A DNA stretch of 64,000 nucleotides from Curtobacterium sp. MCLR17_036 (GTDB lineage Bacteria > Actinomycetota > Actinomycetes > Actinomycetales > Microbacteriaceae), in assembly GCF_003234445.2 (NCBI RefSeq), contig NZ_CP126269.1:2294001-2358000 (forward strand), in the 5' to 3' direction. Below the pieces are notes generated by a model. It saw only the letters and a list, made by a program, of their open reading frames with translations, was not told the origin of the DNA and searched no databases. Positions 51,194 to 62,958 of the stretch are shown here, in pieces. A program made the position numbers and the translations under genes. Numbering within the stretch: position 1 is the first letter of the stretch; each line of letters begins with the position of its first letter.

Positions 51194-51634
51194 TCAGACC
51201 ACCGTGCCGCGCTGGGACTCCTCCTCGAGCACCTCGGCGATGCGCCGGAGCGCCTCGGGCGAGAGCTCCCCGGGGAACGTGCGTGCGGCGAACCCGCTCA
51301 CCCGCGCCGAGCGCAGGGACCGGACGAGGGCGAGCTGGGCACCGATGCGCTCCGGGACGTCGCTGTCCTCGAGCAGGAACCGCTCGTCGACCTCGAAGAA
51401 GCCCGCGAGCAGGCGGAGCAGCTCCGTGTCGCGGTTGCGTCGTCCGTCGCCCGAGATCATGTACGTCCACTTCGCCCGCGACAGCGAACCGCCGTGCGAC
51501 GCGACGTACTCCTCGATCGAGGCGAACGGCACCGGGGCGCCCCGCTGTGACTCCTCGAAGTCGAGCAGCAGGTTCAGCCGTCGTGCCAGTTCGGATGCGT
51601 CGAGGGCACCGCCCTTCGGATCCCGTGGCTCCAT
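51194..51634 (-). CDS. helix-turn-helix transcriptional regulator
   Basis: A 146-aa protein. The helix-turn-helix region lies at about 30-80 (FASIEEYVASHGGSLSRAKW, YMISGDGRRNRDTELLRLLA, GFFEVDERFLL). The layout is like XRE/EspR-type actinobacterial regulators, in which a gene-specific loop separates the helices. A C-terminal helical part of about 50 residues (LALVRSLRSARVSGFAAR) may dimerise. The ATG at 51634 is chosen because GGAGGAG lies 6 nt upstream. The target is unknown. Confidence 0.8.
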   Translation of the reverse strand: MEPRDPKGGALDASELARRLNLLLDFEESQRGAPVPFASIEEYVASHGGSLSRAKWTYMISGDGRRNRDTELLRLLAGFFEVDERFLLEDSDVPERIGAQLALVRSLRSARVSGFAARTFPGELSPEALRRIAEVLEEESQRGTVV

Positions 51635-51711
51635 GTCGGACTCCTCCCCAGCCGCGTGCGTGCACGACATCGTAGCGCGGCACCCCGGCACCGCGCCGAT
51701 ACCCTCGACGG

Positions 51712-52362
51712 GTGAGCCGCTCCTTCCCCGCCACCATCGCCGGCCCGGTGGAGCACGAGATCGTCATCTCGAAGTCACGGTTCATCACCACCGTCGCACC
51801 GGCCCCTGGCGTCGCCGAGGCCGAGGCGGTCATCGCGGACGTGAAGCGTCGGTACTGGGACGCCCGACACAACTGCACCGCGATGGTCACCGGCGTGCTC
51901 GGCGACCAGGCGCGGTCGTCCGACGACGGCGAGCCGTCGGGGACCGCCGGCGTGCCGATGCTCGAGGTCCTGCGCCGCCGCGACCTCACCGACGTCGTCG
52001 CCGTCGTCACCCGGTACTTCGGCGGCGTCAAGCTCGGCGCTGGCGGACTGGTCCGCGCGTACTCGTCGGCCGTCTCGGAGACGCTCGACGCCGCCGACAC
52101 CGTGCGCCGCGAAGCGCTGACCGCCGTGCGCTTCGACGCCGACCACGCAGACGCAGGTCGGCTCGACAACGTCCTGCGCGACTGGGTCCGCCACCACCAC
52201 GCCACACTCGGTCCGACGACGTACGGCCGCGCCGCGACCTTCGAGGTCTGGGTCCCGGCGGACGACCTCGCGGTGCTGACCGCCGACCTGGCCTCGGCGT
52301 CGGGCGGCGCCGTTGAGACCGTCGTCGGCGAGGAGCGGATCGTCGACATCCCGTCGAGCTGA
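51712..52362 (+). CDS. YigZ/IMPACT-family protein
   Basis: A 216-aa protein of the YigZ/IMPACT family. Characteristic segments are EIVISKSRFITTVAPA, RHNCTAMVTGVLGDQARSSD, DGEPSGTAGVPMLEVLRR and VTRYFGGVKLGAGGLVRAYS. The N-terminal UPF0029 domain and a C-terminal EF-G-like domain cover the full length. Its biochemical role is not settled; roles near translation or proline metabolism have been suggested. The GTG at 51712 follows a TACCCT -10 box by 6 nt. Confidence 0.93.
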   Translation: MSRSFPATIAGPVEHEIVISKSRFITTVAPAPGVAEAEAVIADVKRRYWDARHNCTAMVTGVLGDQARSSDDGEPSGTAGVPMLEVLRRRDLTDVVAVVTRYFGGVKLGAGGLVRAYSSAVSETLDAADTVRREALTAVRFDADHADAGRLDNVLRDWVRHHHATLGPTTYGRAATFEVWVPADDLAVLTADLASASGGAVETVVGEERIVDIPSS

Positions 52363-52445
52363 TTCCGGCGGACCACACAGTCCGGGCGTGTCCCACGAGG
52401 GTCCCTGCAGTCTGCGGCCAGCGCCGTCGAGGAGGTCGATGCACT

Positions 52446-52550
52446 TCACGCTCGGGGCTGTACGGTTCCGCCGACGTCGTCGAGCGTGAGTCGTCGCGCC
52501 TGCCCGTGGTGCTGGATCTCAGCGGTGATCGTCTCCACTTCGTCCGTCAC
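52446..52550 (-). CDS. possible 34-aa peptide coupled to the upstream membrane gene
   Basis: A GTG at 52550 with an excellent GAGGAGG ribosome site 5 nt upstream opens a frame of 34 codons reading VTDEVETITAEIQHHGQARR and then LTLDDVGGTVQPRA. It starts 10 bp after the stop of the gene at 52561. No membrane segment, no recognised family. It could be real or a chance frame; the ribosome site is the only positive evidence. Confidence 0.4.
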   Translation of the reverse strand: MTDEVETITAEIQHHGQARRLTLDDVGGTVQPRA

Positions 52551-52560
52551 GGCGCCCTCC

Positions 52561-53184
52561 TCATCCGTCACGCGGCGGAGCCCACCACGTGGGGTCGACG
52601 AACCTCGATCGCCGAAGCGCTCTGACCGCCTGTGCGCGACGCAAGCCGAGAACGATCGCGGTCGCCGAGACCCCGAGGAGCGCCACGGGCAGCACGATGC
52701 GACCGGCAGTGACGTTGCGCGCATCGCGCTGAGCGCGCGTTTCCTCCCGAGCAGCCGACTCCAGGGTCGGTGCACGCAGCGTGCCGACTGCACCGTCTGC
52801 GATCACTCGGGGCTGTTGATCGATCACGACGAGGAACTCTCGCTGCGGTGCGTGGTCGACGGAGGGCGGGAAGCCCCACGTGGACGGTCCGGTCGCTCGC
52901 ATGGTGCGCGCCGGAAGCCCTGCCCGAGCCGGTAGGCGGAGGAGGTAGATCGGTGTCTCCTTTGGTAGCCCAGACGTCGTGCCCGTGTCGACGAGGGCTC
53001 CGACGACCACGGCGGAGCGGTTCGCCGCATCCCGCTCCCGCGCGGCGTGCTCTCGACTCGTCCCAGCGATGGCATCCAAGCTGAACACCGTGATCGGCGC
53101 GACCAGCAGGACCACTCCGAAGACGATCCACAGCGGCCACACCGGGGGCGGCAGTCGTCTTCCGACCGGCGGTGGGAGCGTCAT
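52561..53184 (-). CDS. membrane protein of unknown function, DUF3592-like topology
   Basis: A 207-aa protein with two membrane helices (PLWIVFGVVLLVAPITVFSL near residues 17-36 and IVLPVALLGVSATAIVLGL near 165-185) enclosing an extracytoplasmic domain of about 120 residues without cysteines. This two-helix layout recalls DUF3592-type proteins, but I cannot claim membership. Its ATG overlaps the stop of the large upstream gene (ATGA), so the two are made together and may form a complex. Confidence 0.7.
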   Translation of the reverse strand: MTLPPPVGRRLPPPVWPLWIVFGVVLLVAPITVFSLDAIAGTSREHAARERDAANRSAVVVGALVDTGTTSGLPKETPIYLLRLPARAGLPARTMRATGPSTWGFPPSVDHAPQREFLVVIDQQPRVIADGAVGTLRAPTLESAAREETRAQRDARNVTAGRIVLPVALLGVSATAIVLGLRRAQAVRALRRSRFVDPTWWAPPRDG

Positions 53185-55430
53185 TGCAGCCCGCAGCGTG
53201 CTCGGTCGCAGCGGATGACGAACCCATGGGAACCCTCGTCCCGGTTGTCGGACATCACGCTGGAGACCAGCATCGGCACGTCATCGGCTGTCAGTCCGAT
53301 CGCCAGCGCGCTGCTGCTCTCCCAGATGGGCCCCGGCGGTACGAACCGGGCGATCGTGGCCTCTTGGTGGTCGTCACACCGTGCATCACTGCACGAGACC
53401 AACCCGACGGCACCTCGTTCGTCGTCGCGGGTCGCGATCAGCGGTCGACCTGATCGGTCGATGACGAACGCCGGCGGGGCGTCCGATGACGAAACCGTCG
53501 CGATCTCCCTGTGCGTCGCCGACGAGCACGAGATGTCTGAACAGAACGTCAGCCGTTGCGCATCGACCCCGTGCGTCCGCCCGAGCACGACCGGGTTGCC
53601 GTCTCCGCCGATCGCGACGCGAGCGTCGGGGGCTGCCTCGTACGACCGCGCAGATGCCGCGGGCGGGAACGCCTCAGGGAGGTCGCGCACGACCGGCTCC
53701 GCGCCGTCCGGGTGCATCGACACCACTCGCAGGGACGGCAGCTCCGGCCACGACGACACCGTCTCGGAGACCAGCGACACCACGGCCGTACCGTCCGGTG
53801 CGACGGCGAGGTCCAACCCTTGATCGCCGATGTACGACGGGATCCACGGAAGCGCCACGTGCCGGACCGCGTGCCGCGCGCACGACGGCTCCTGGCAGAA
53901 GACAACGAACAGGTGTGCTCGGGCGTCCGGTTCGCCGCTCCGGGCGATGCCTGCGATGACCGGTCGATGACCATGTGCGGCGATGGCTGAATCGGATACG
54001 TGGTAGTTGCTCTGGTCGCGGTCGACGACCTGCACGGTGGCGAGCGAGGTCCGTCGCCCTGCAGGTCGATCGGCGTCGGTCTCGTCCTCCACTCCGGACG
54101 GTCCGGCGCGTCGCCCGCGCGGCCATGCGTTGTCCTGCGGCTTCTGAGGAGGCTCGAGCTCATCCGGGTGGGAGTGGACGACCTCGAGCTCGAACCGCTC
54201 CGTGGTGTACCGCTCGCCGCGAGGATGCCACTGCACGGTGAGGAGACCGCCGTCACCGGCCGGGCCGATGGCGGAGTTGACCTCGCTGGGACTCACGCCG
54301 GAGCCGACGCCGCATCGTGCTCGCTGACACGAGCGGTAGAGACTCGAGCGTGCCCGCGGCGAGCTGACGACGACCGTTCGATCTCCGACGTCAGCGACAT
54401 CCGCGCCGCCGAGGTCCCCCGTGTCCACGGTCGCGACGCTGTACTGAACCAAGCCGAACGGGTTGCTCGTCACCAGCACCGCGAACACCAGGGCAGGCAC
54501 GAGCAGGACGCCGACCCCGGTGAGACCGTCACGCAGGGGCCGCCGAGCACCCCCGGAGTCCGCCACCACCGGAGCCCGGAGCCGACTCTCCTCGCCGCGT
54601 ACTACTGCCCCGCGTGCAGCGACCGCGACGACGAACACCACCAGCACGGTCACCGCGACGCAGGACCACGCCACCGTCAGGCTGGCGCGCGCCGCCGATG
54701 CCGGGAGGAGCCGCACGAGCAACCAGACACCGATGCCGAGCACCAGCGCCACGGAGGCCGCTCCGACCAGCGCCCGGCGTGGTGACGACGTCGCTTCCAG
54801 CCCGCCTCGGACCACGACGCGTCCCGACGACCAGCCCCGACGCACCGCCTCACCGCGGGGGACGCCCGCGACGACGAGCACCCAGCCGAGCAGGAGCGGC
54901 GCAGCGAGCACCGCGACGACGACCAGCAGCACCAGCACGGCCGCGACGACGACCCGCCCGCCGTCCTGCCACGAGCGCACCACCACCGTCCCGACCGCGA
55001 CCGACACGGCCGCTGCCAGCGCGGCCTCGACGACGAGCCGTCGCTGTCCGAACGTCCATCGCCATGCCGATCGTGGACCGAGCGACTCCTCGTCCGCTCC
55101 GGCGATCATGACCGCCGTCGACGCGGTGGCGCCGAACCCGAACCCCACCACGGCGAGCACCGCGCCGGCGACGACGACCAGCACCGACACCGCCGGCGAC
55201 TCGACGACCGAGAACACACCGTTCGCCAGGACGACACGGCCGTCGCGCACCCCGACGAGCAGTGCCACCCCTGCGAGGAGCGCTCCGACAACAACGGGAG
55301 CTGCGAACGCCACCACGGCACCGCCGCCGCCCCAGGCGATCGACGGCACCACTGGTGGGCCGTACTGCTTCCGCTTCGCAGACTCGTTCGGCGTGATCAC
55401 GCCTCCGACGTTCTGTGCACTCTCGACCAT
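53181..55430 (-). CDS. membrane protein with extracytoplasmic CX4C-repeat domain
   Basis: A 749-aa protein of unknown function. The first 330 residues hold about eight membrane segments (for example WGGGGAVVAFAAPVVVGALL). A last helix near GVLLVPALVFAVLVTSNPFG leads into an outside domain of about 400 residues. That domain contains five CX4C pairs at roughly regular spacing, in CQRARC, CQEPSC, CSDISC, CSDARC and CDRARC; three are followed by a short strand such as HREIATV or HQEATIARF. I read these as beta-propeller blades, each closed by a disulfide. The ATG at 55430 has a GGAGGGG site; an upstream ATG at 55460 is possible. It is coupled to the gene at 52561. Its AT content looks slightly higher than its surroundings. 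Confidence 0.75.
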   Translation of the reverse strand: MVESAQNVGGVITPNESAKRKQYGPPVVPSIAWGGGGAVVAFAAPVVVGALLAGVALLVGVRDGRVVLANGVFSVVESPAVSVLVVVAGAVLAVVGFGFGATASTAVMIAGADEESLGPRSAWRWTFGQRRLVVEAALAAAVSVAVGTVVVRSWQDGGRVVVAAVLVLLVVVAVLAAPLLLGWVLVVAGVPRGEAVRRGWSSGRVVVRGGLEATSSPRRALVGAASVALVLGIGVWLLVRLLPASAARASLTVAWSCVAVTVLVVFVVAVAARGAVVRGEESRLRAPVVADSGGARRPLRDGLTGVGVLLVPALVFAVLVTSNPFGLVQYSVATVDTGDLGGADVADVGDRTVVVSSPRARSSLYRSCQRARCGVGSGVSPSEVNSAIGPAGDGGLLTVQWHPRGERYTTERFELEVVHSHPDELEPPQKPQDNAWPRGRRAGPSGVEDETDADRPAGRRTSLATVQVVDRDQSNYHVSDSAIAAHGHRPVIAGIARSGEPDARAHLFVVFCQEPSCARHAVRHVALPWIPSYIGDQGLDLAVAPDGTAVVSLVSETVSSWPELPSLRVVSMHPDGAEPVVRDLPEAFPPAASARSYEAAPDARVAIGGDGNPVVLGRTHGVDAQRLTFCSDISCSSATHREIATVSSSDAPPAFVIDRSGRPLIATRDDERGAVGLVSCSDARCDDHQEATIARFVPPGPIWESSSALAIGLTADDVPMLVSSVMSDNRDEGSHGFVIRCDRARCGLQ

Positions 55431-55815
55431 GAACGTGTTCCCCTCCAGACCAGCGGTCATCCTCGCAGGACGGACGTGTCATGTCCAGGGTTCTACATTT
55501 CAATGGCACGGGCCGCACTTGCAAGCCTCGAAGCATCACTTCGCTCCACGTTGCAGCCCCCGCCACTGCCCGGTTCGACGGCTGCCGGTGAGCGCGCACC
55601 TTCCTCATGTCGCCGTCTCCGAACGAGGCGGTCATCACCGCGGCTCCACGGGCCAGGCCGCGACGCCCGTGACGAGGGTCCGCCATCGGCATGGCGCGGT
55701 GTCATCGAGCCCGCCGTCGACGAGGGACAGGCTGCAAGGAGCCCCCGGACCGAATCGACCGACTCGTGCGGCCCGGGCGTGTCCCGCCCTGACGACCGTC
55801 ACTCCCCCGGAACGC
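55431..55815. other. non-coding gap upstream of the CX4C membrane protein; nothing clear
   Basis: About 385 bp. Frames on both strands run into the tRNA-Lys gene and show no family features. On the minus strand a TTGCAA and a TAGAAC occur near 55490-55530 but with poor spacing, so the promoter is not clear. Confidence 0.4.
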
Positions 55816-55850
55816 ACGAACGCCCCGACTCGATGAGCCGGGGCGTTCGT
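55816..55850 (-). terminator. terminator of tRNA-Lys
   Basis: A perfect 12-bp stem ACGAACGCCCCG/CGGGGCGTTCGT with an 11-nt loop, 7 bp past the tRNA 3' end. Confidence 0.88.
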
Positions 55851-55857
55851 CCTGCGG

Positions 55858-55930
<73 letters not shown>

Positions 55931-56025
55931 ATGTTCCGGCTTCCGTGCCGCAACGGGAATCAACAATAGCATGGGTTTCGCGCGCTCACGACCACTCGTG
56001 GGCACACGATCCGAACAGGAGCACC

Positions 56026-56496
56026 ATGACCGACCGTCTCGCCGCCGGCGACACCGCCCCCGACTTCACGCTGCCCGACCAGGACGGCGTCGAGCACTCG
56101 CTCGCCGACCTGCGCGGCCGCAAGGTCATCGTGTACTTCTACCCGGCGGCGTCGACCCCGGGGTGCACCACCGAGGCCTGCGACTTCCGCGACAACATGT
56201 CGTCGCTGCAGGCAGCCGGCTACGAGGTGCTCGGCGTCTCGAAGGACGAGCAGGCGAAGCTCAAGGACTTCCAGCACGAGCAGGCCCTGACGTTCCCGCT
56301 GCTGAGCGACCCCGACCTCGCCGTGCACAGGGCGTACGCCGCCTGGGGCGAGAAGAACAACTACGGCAAGATCGTCACCGGCACGATCCGCTCGACGATC
56401 GTCGTCGACGAGCAGGGCGCCGTGCAGCTGCCGCTCTACAACGTGAAGGCCACCGGGCACGTGGCGAGCCTGCGGAAGAAGCTCGGCCTGGTCTGA
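56026..56496 (+). CDS. bcp: thioredoxin-dependent peroxiredoxin, Bcp/PrxQ type
   Basis: A 156-aa atypical 2-Cys peroxiredoxin removing hydroperoxides. The active-site segment ASTPGCTTEACDFRDNMSSL has the peroxidatic cysteine and the resolving cysteine five residues later, the alpha-2 PrxQ arrangement. N-terminal GDTAPDFTLPDQDGVEHSLA and VIVYFYPAASTPG are typical. The ATG has an ACAGGA ribosome site. It is followed by a very strong terminator hairpin. Confidence 0.95.
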   Translation: MTDRLAAGDTAPDFTLPDQDGVEHSLADLRGRKVIVYFYPAASTPGCTTEACDFRDNMSSLQAAGYEVLGVSKDEQAKLKDFQHEQALTFPLLSDPDLAVHRAYAAWGEKNNYGKIVTGTIRSTIVVDEQGAVQLPLYNVKATGHVASLRKKLGLV

Positions 56497-56507
56497 GGAC
56501 CGGCCAC

Positions 56508-56558
56508 GCACTGGAGGCCCGGTGCCGGTTCCGAGAACCGGCACCGGGCCTCCAGTGC
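56508..56558. terminator. 24-bp perfect GGAGGC-core hairpin at a convergent junction
   Basis: Arms begin GCACTGGAGGCCCGGTGCCG (56508-56531) and pair without mismatch to 56535-56558 across a 3-nt loop. It lies between convergent genes ending at 56496 and 56640, and is the longest of the five GGAGGC-core hairpins. Confidence 0.88.
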
Positions 56559-56639
56559 GCTGCCTGCAGACCGCCCTCGCAGGCTCGGCCGGCGCTGGCG
56601 CCGCGCGCCGCTGGCGCGTCGCCCCGTGCGGGGCGCGCG

Positions 56640-57062
56640 CTACTCCGCCGGGTGCGCGAGCGCGGCGGTCACCGACCGCGACAGCACGAGCGTGATGCCC
56701 AGCAGGGCCGGCAGGAGCAGGAGCCACCCGATCGCCGGCACGCGGAAGACGCCCTGGAACGCACCGATCGCGATCGCGCCCTGCAGGACCTGCCAGACGA
56801 TGATCCCGGACCGGACCCAGGCGCGACGCTGCCACAGGCCGTTCAGCAGGGCGCCGAGCCACAGCGCGGCGACGGCGGCCAGGATCGTCAACGCGATCCC
56901 CGACGCCAGGCTCGTCGCCGGCGCCACGACAAGTTCGACGACGAGCACGACCGTCACGACGACGAGCGCGAGGAACTCGAGACCGACCACGACGAGCAGG
57001 CCGATCAGGGCCGGGGACCGTCGCTCGGGGCGGCCGACCTCGGTCGGGGTGTCGTCGTGCAC
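56640..57062 (-). CDS. four-helix membrane protein, function unknown
   Basis: A 140-aa protein with four hydrophobic segments (ALIGLLVVVGLEFLALVVVT, SGIALTILAAVAALWLGALL, SGIIVWQVLQGAIAIGAF and GWLLLLPALLGITLVLSRSV). The GTG at 57062 is chosen because GGAGGA lies 5 nt upstream; an upstream ATG at 57083 lacks this. It is divergent from whiB1 and shares a 260-bp upstream region with it. No family name can be given. Confidence 0.75.
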   Translation of the reverse strand: MHDDTPTEVGRPERRSPALIGLLVVVGLEFLALVVVTVVLVVELVVAPATSLASGIALTILAAVAALWLGALLNGLWQRRAWVRSGIIVWQVLQGAIAIGAFQGVFRVPAIGWLLLLPALLGITLVLSRSVTAALAHPAE

Positions 57063-57321
57063 AGTGATCCTCCAGCATCGCAACCCTTGATTTGGCCCTA
57101 TCAGTATGGAACGATATTGGAGGTCGTTTGGACGGCACGATGTGGTGTGCGTCTCCCGTGGTTCGTCGCTCCTCCCCCGAGCGTCACGCGGGCGTCAGAC
57201 TCGCTTCCTGCGGACTCCTCCCCACAGTTGTCCCGTCATGCCGCATGCATGTCAGCGTTCCGATCCCCCGAACCACGGCCCCGGCCTGCCGTTCGAGCAT
57301 CGACATCAAGGAGCACCACAC

Positions 57322-57570
57322 ATGGACTGGCGTGACAAGGCAGCCTGCCTCACCGCGGACCCCGAGCTCTTCTTCCCCGTCGGGAACACCGGGCCCGCCG
57401 TCGACCAGATCGAGAAGGCCAAGTCGGTCTGTGCTCGTTGCACGGTCACCGAGATGTGCCTGCAGTACGCGCTCGAGAACAACCAGGACTCCGGTGTCTG
57501 GGGCGGCCTGAGCGAGGACGAGCGTCGTGCGCTGAAGCGTCGCGCCGCTCGCGCCCGCCGCGCTTCCTGA
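57322..57570 (+). CDS. whiB1: WhiB-family Fe-S transcription factor, WhiB1-like
   Basis: An 82-aa protein with the four [4Fe-4S] cysteines (AACLTAD, then SVCARCTVTEMC), the GVWGG turn, and a basic C-terminal tail RRALKRRAARARRAS for DNA binding. Size, N-terminus MDWRDKAACL and position next to pdtaS match WhiB1, the essential nitric-oxide-responsive factor of mycobacteria. A long 5' region (57063-57321) suggests complex control; I see no firm promoter in it. A terminator follows at 57592. Confidence 0.95.
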   Translation: MDWRDKAACLTADPELFFPVGNTGPAVDQIEKAKSVCARCTVTEMCLQYALENNQDSGVWGGLSEDERRALKRRAARARRAS

Positions 57571-57591
57571 CGCCGCACCACCCGCGCGGCT

Positions 57592-57624
57592 GACGCCCGC
57601 CGTCCCTCCGGGGCGGCGGGCGTC
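57592..57624 (+). terminator. terminator of whiB1
   Basis: Stem GACGCCCGCCG/CGGCGGGCGTC (11 bp) extended by an inner CCC/GGG, 21 bp past the stop codon. Confidence 0.82.
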
Positions 57625-57654
57625 GTCGTGTGCGGGGGGGGCGTGGTCGTGTTG

Positions 57655-57800
57655 GCTTGCAGGCGCGGCGCGCGGCGCGCGGCGCGCGGCGGTAGCGGCG
57701 CACGACCACAGTGCGTTCGAACCGCGCGATGGCGTGGCGCGAGTGCACTGTGGTTGTGCGGCGTGCGGCGTGCGGCGGCGAGGCGCGGCGCGCCCCGGTG
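57655..57800. repeat. GC-rich repeat run and long inverted repeat at the whiB1/pdtaS junction
   Basis: A run of GGCGCGC-type units (about 57663-57690) is followed by a 17-bp arm GCGCACGACCACAGTGC (57698-57714). Its imperfect complement GCACTGTGGTTGTGCGG is at 57745-57761, then GCGTGCGGC repeats follow. No gene lies in the 256 bp between the whiB1 terminator and the pdtaS stop. Confidence 0.75.
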
Positions 57801-57880
57801 CCGTCGTCGCGCCCCGAGGAGTCGGGGCGCGATGTCCGTGCAGGGGCGCGGACCGTCCGGCCTCCGGTGCCCGGGCGGGG

Positions 57881-59380
57881 TCAGGCCGGGGCGGTGAGCC
57901 AGCGGAACGGGATGGTGATGGTCACCTCGGTGCCGCTGCCGGTCAGGGTGTGCCAGTCGATCGTGCCGCCGAGTTCGCCCTGGATGAGCGTGCGGACGAT
58001 CTGCGTGCCGAGGCCGGAGCCGACCTTGCCCTCGGGAAGGCCGACGCCGTTGTCGCGGACCTCGATCTCCAGGTGGTCGTCGAACCGGCGGGCGACGATC
58101 TCGACCTCGCCGTCGCGACCGTCGAGTCCGTGCTCGACCGCGTTCGTCACGAGCTCGGTGAGCCCGAGGGCGAGCGGGGTCGCCGCTTCGGACGGCAGGA
58201 CGCCGAACTCCCCGGTCTTCTTGGGGTGCACGGTGGTGTTGTGCGAGGCCGCGACCTCGGTCACGAGCTTGAGCACCGAGTCGAACACGTCGTCGAAGTC
58301 GACCGTCTGGCTCAGTCCGCTCGACAGCGTGTCGTGCACGACGGCGATCGCGGCGACCCGGCGCATCGCGTTCTGCAGGGACGTGCGGGCCTCGTCGGAG
58401 TGGGTCCGCCGCGCCTGGATGCGCAGCAGGGACGCCACCGTCTGCAGGTTGTTCTTCACACGGTGGTGGATCTCGCGGATCGTGGCGTCCTTCGTGATGA
58501 GCTCGCGCTCCTGGTGCCGGAGCTCCGACACGTCACGGCACAGGACGATCGCGCCGATGCGCTCACCGTGGTCGCGCAGCGGGATCGAGCGGAGGGACAC
58601 GGTGACGCCCTTCGACTCGACGTCGGCACGCCACGGCGCACGACCGGTCACGACGAGGGGCAGCGACTCGTCGACGTCGAGCTGGGCGCCGATGAGCTCG
58701 GTGGTCACCTCGGCGAGGGACTTCCGCTCGAGCTCGCCCTCGAAGCCCATCCGGTTGAACGCGCTGAGTCCGTTCGGACTGGCGAAGGTCACCATGCCGG
58801 CGGTGTCGAGGCGGAGCAGGCCGTCGCTGGCGCGCGGCGCCCCACGACGGGGACCGGCCGGCGCGCCGAGGTCGGGGAAGTCGCCCGTGGCGATCATCCC
58901 GAACAGGTCGTTCGCGCTCGCCGTGAAGTTGAGCTCCTGGCGGCTCGGGGTCCGCATCTCATCCTGGTTGGAGTGCCGCGTGACGACGGCGATGGGCCGC
59001 TCGGTCGTCTCGGCGCTCTTCGCGCTGAGGCGGCGCAGCACCGGGATGGCACGGACGCGGGTCGGGGTGTCCTCGTACCAGTCCGGCTCGGCGGAGTCGA
59101 CGACCCGCGAACCGGCGAAGCTCTCGGTGACCTGGCTGCGCCACTCCTCGCGGATCTCCTGCCCGACGATGTCGCGGTAGAACAGCGTCGCCGCGGAGCT
59201 CGGGCGGGCGTGCGCGACCGCGACGAACGAGCCGTCCTCGGCGGTCGGGACCCAGAGGACCATGTCCGCGAAGGACAGGTCGGCGAGCAGCTGCCAGTCC
59301 CCCACCAGCAGGTGGAGCCACTCCACGTCCGCTTCGGAGGAACGGCCTTGTGCGAGGACGAGGTCACTGAGGGTCGACAC
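57881..59380 (-). CDS. pdtaS: cytoplasmic sensor histidine kinase, PdtaS type
   Basis: A 499-aa kinase without membrane segments. N-terminal GAF-like domain (about 1-150, VEWLHLLVGDWQLLADLSFA), PAS domain (about 185-300, LLRLDTAGMVTFASPNGLSA), then the HisKA_2 dimerisation box REIHHRVKNNLQTVASLLRI carrying the phospho-His, and an ATPase domain with ELVTNAVEHGL and DNGVGLPEG. In mycobacteria PdtaS signals to the RNA-binding antiterminator PdtaR and is inhibited by NO and copper. The gene converges on whiB1 in the same order as there. pdtaR is not in the window. Confidence 0.94.
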   Translation of the reverse strand: MSTLSDLVLAQGRSSEADVEWLHLLVGDWQLLADLSFADMVLWVPTAEDGSFVAVAHARPSSAATLFYRDIVGQEIREEWRSQVTESFAGSRVVDSAEPDWYEDTPTRVRAIPVLRRLSAKSAETTERPIAVVTRHSNQDEMRTPSRQELNFTASANDLFGMIATGDFPDLGAPAGPRRGAPRASDGLLRLDTAGMVTFASPNGLSAFNRMGFEGELERKSLAEVTTELIGAQLDVDESLPLVVTGRAPWRADVESKGVTVSLRSIPLRDHGERIGAIVLCRDVSELRHQERELITKDATIREIHHRVKNNLQTVASLLRIQARRTHSDEARTSLQNAMRRVAAIAVVHDTLSSGLSQTVDFDDVFDSVLKLVTEVAASHNTTVHPKKTGEFGVLPSEAATPLALGLTELVTNAVEHGLDGRDGEVEIVARRFDDHLEIEVRDNGVGLPEGKVGSGLGTQIVRTLIQGELGGTIDWHTLTGSGTEVTITIPFRWLTAPA

Positions 59381-59499
59381 CCCGCCAGTCTAGGTGCGCC
59401 GGACTGTGGAGAACTGCCGCCTGTCCACAGGCCCAGAGCCAGTGGTATTTCGCATGTTGCTCCGACCGTACGCTCGCCACACGATCGGAAGGGGCACAG

Positions 59500-59949
59500 G
59501 TGGCAGAGCAGGCACGACGCATCGACGAGACGACGACGAGGGAACCGGCCTCGCCCGTCCCCGCGCTGGTGGCGGTCCCGCCGCTCCCCGTCGAGGAACG
59601 TCCCTCCGAGCCGCCGGACCCCGAGTCGGCGGCACGCGCGCTCGGCCTCTGCGTGGCCGAGGTGCTCACCGGCTCGCGCGAGGTCGACAGCATCGCGCGC
59701 TGGATCACCGACGACGTGCACCGGCACCTGCAGCACCGCGCCGCGGTCGCCGCGCACGCCCGGTCGATCGCCCGGCGGTCCCGGGCCCGGCCCGCGCTCC
59801 ACGTCGGCAGCGTCGTCCTCTGCCGTCCGGCTCCCGGGGTCGTCGAGGCGTCGGTCGTGGTCCACACGCGCAGCCACGCCCGCGCGGTGGCGATCCGGCT
59901 CGAGGACTGGCACGGCCGGTGGCGCGCGACCGCGATCGGGGTGTTGTAG
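59500..59949 (+). CDS. Rv3235-family protein
   Basis: A 149-aa protein. About 45 disordered Pro/Glu-rich residues come first. A compact domain then starts AARALGLCVAEVLTGSREVD and includes SIARWITDDVHRHLQHRAAV and, near the end, RAVAIRLEDWHGRWRATAIG. This matches the actinobacterial Rv3235 family, of unknown function, usually located near secA. The GTG at 59500 has a GGAAGGGG site and a -10 TACGCT at 59468-59473. Confidence 0.85.
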   Translation: MAEQARRIDETTTREPASPVPALVAVPPLPVEERPSEPPDPESAARALGLCVAEVLTGSREVDSIARWITDDVHRHLQHRAAVAAHARSIARRSRARPALHVGSVVLCRPAPGVVEASVVVHTRSHARAVAIRLEDWHGRWRATAIGVL

Positions 59950-60005
59950 CGGGCGGGTCCCTCGATCCCGCGCCCGCACGGTCCGCAGGCCCTCCGGCGC
60001 CGGGG

Positions 60006-60050
60006 AACAGCAACGGCCGGTCCGCCGAGGCGGGACCGACCGTTGCTGTT
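60006..60050. terminator. bidirectional terminator between the Rv3235-family gene and secA
   Basis: An 11-bp outer stem AACAGCAACGG/CCGTTGCTGTT continues, after one mismatch and one bulge, into a further 9 bp. It lies between two convergent stops. Confidence 0.85.
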
Positions 60051-60078
60051 CGCCGAACGCTCGCGCGCCCGGTGCGGA

Positions 60079-62859
<2,781 letters not shown>

Positions 62860-62958
62860 GTGAGCTCCTTACGAGGTCGTCGCGCGCGACCTGCGCGCCC
62901 GATCGACCAGTCATGCTAGCAACCCGCGGGTGCCCCGCGCTGGGAGCACCGTCGCGGG

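Noticed and set aside
57106..57570. Longer whiB1 frame with about 70 extra N-terminal residues
   Set aside because: WhiB1 proteins begin at MDWRDKAACL-type sequence; the upstream part is non-coding in composition.
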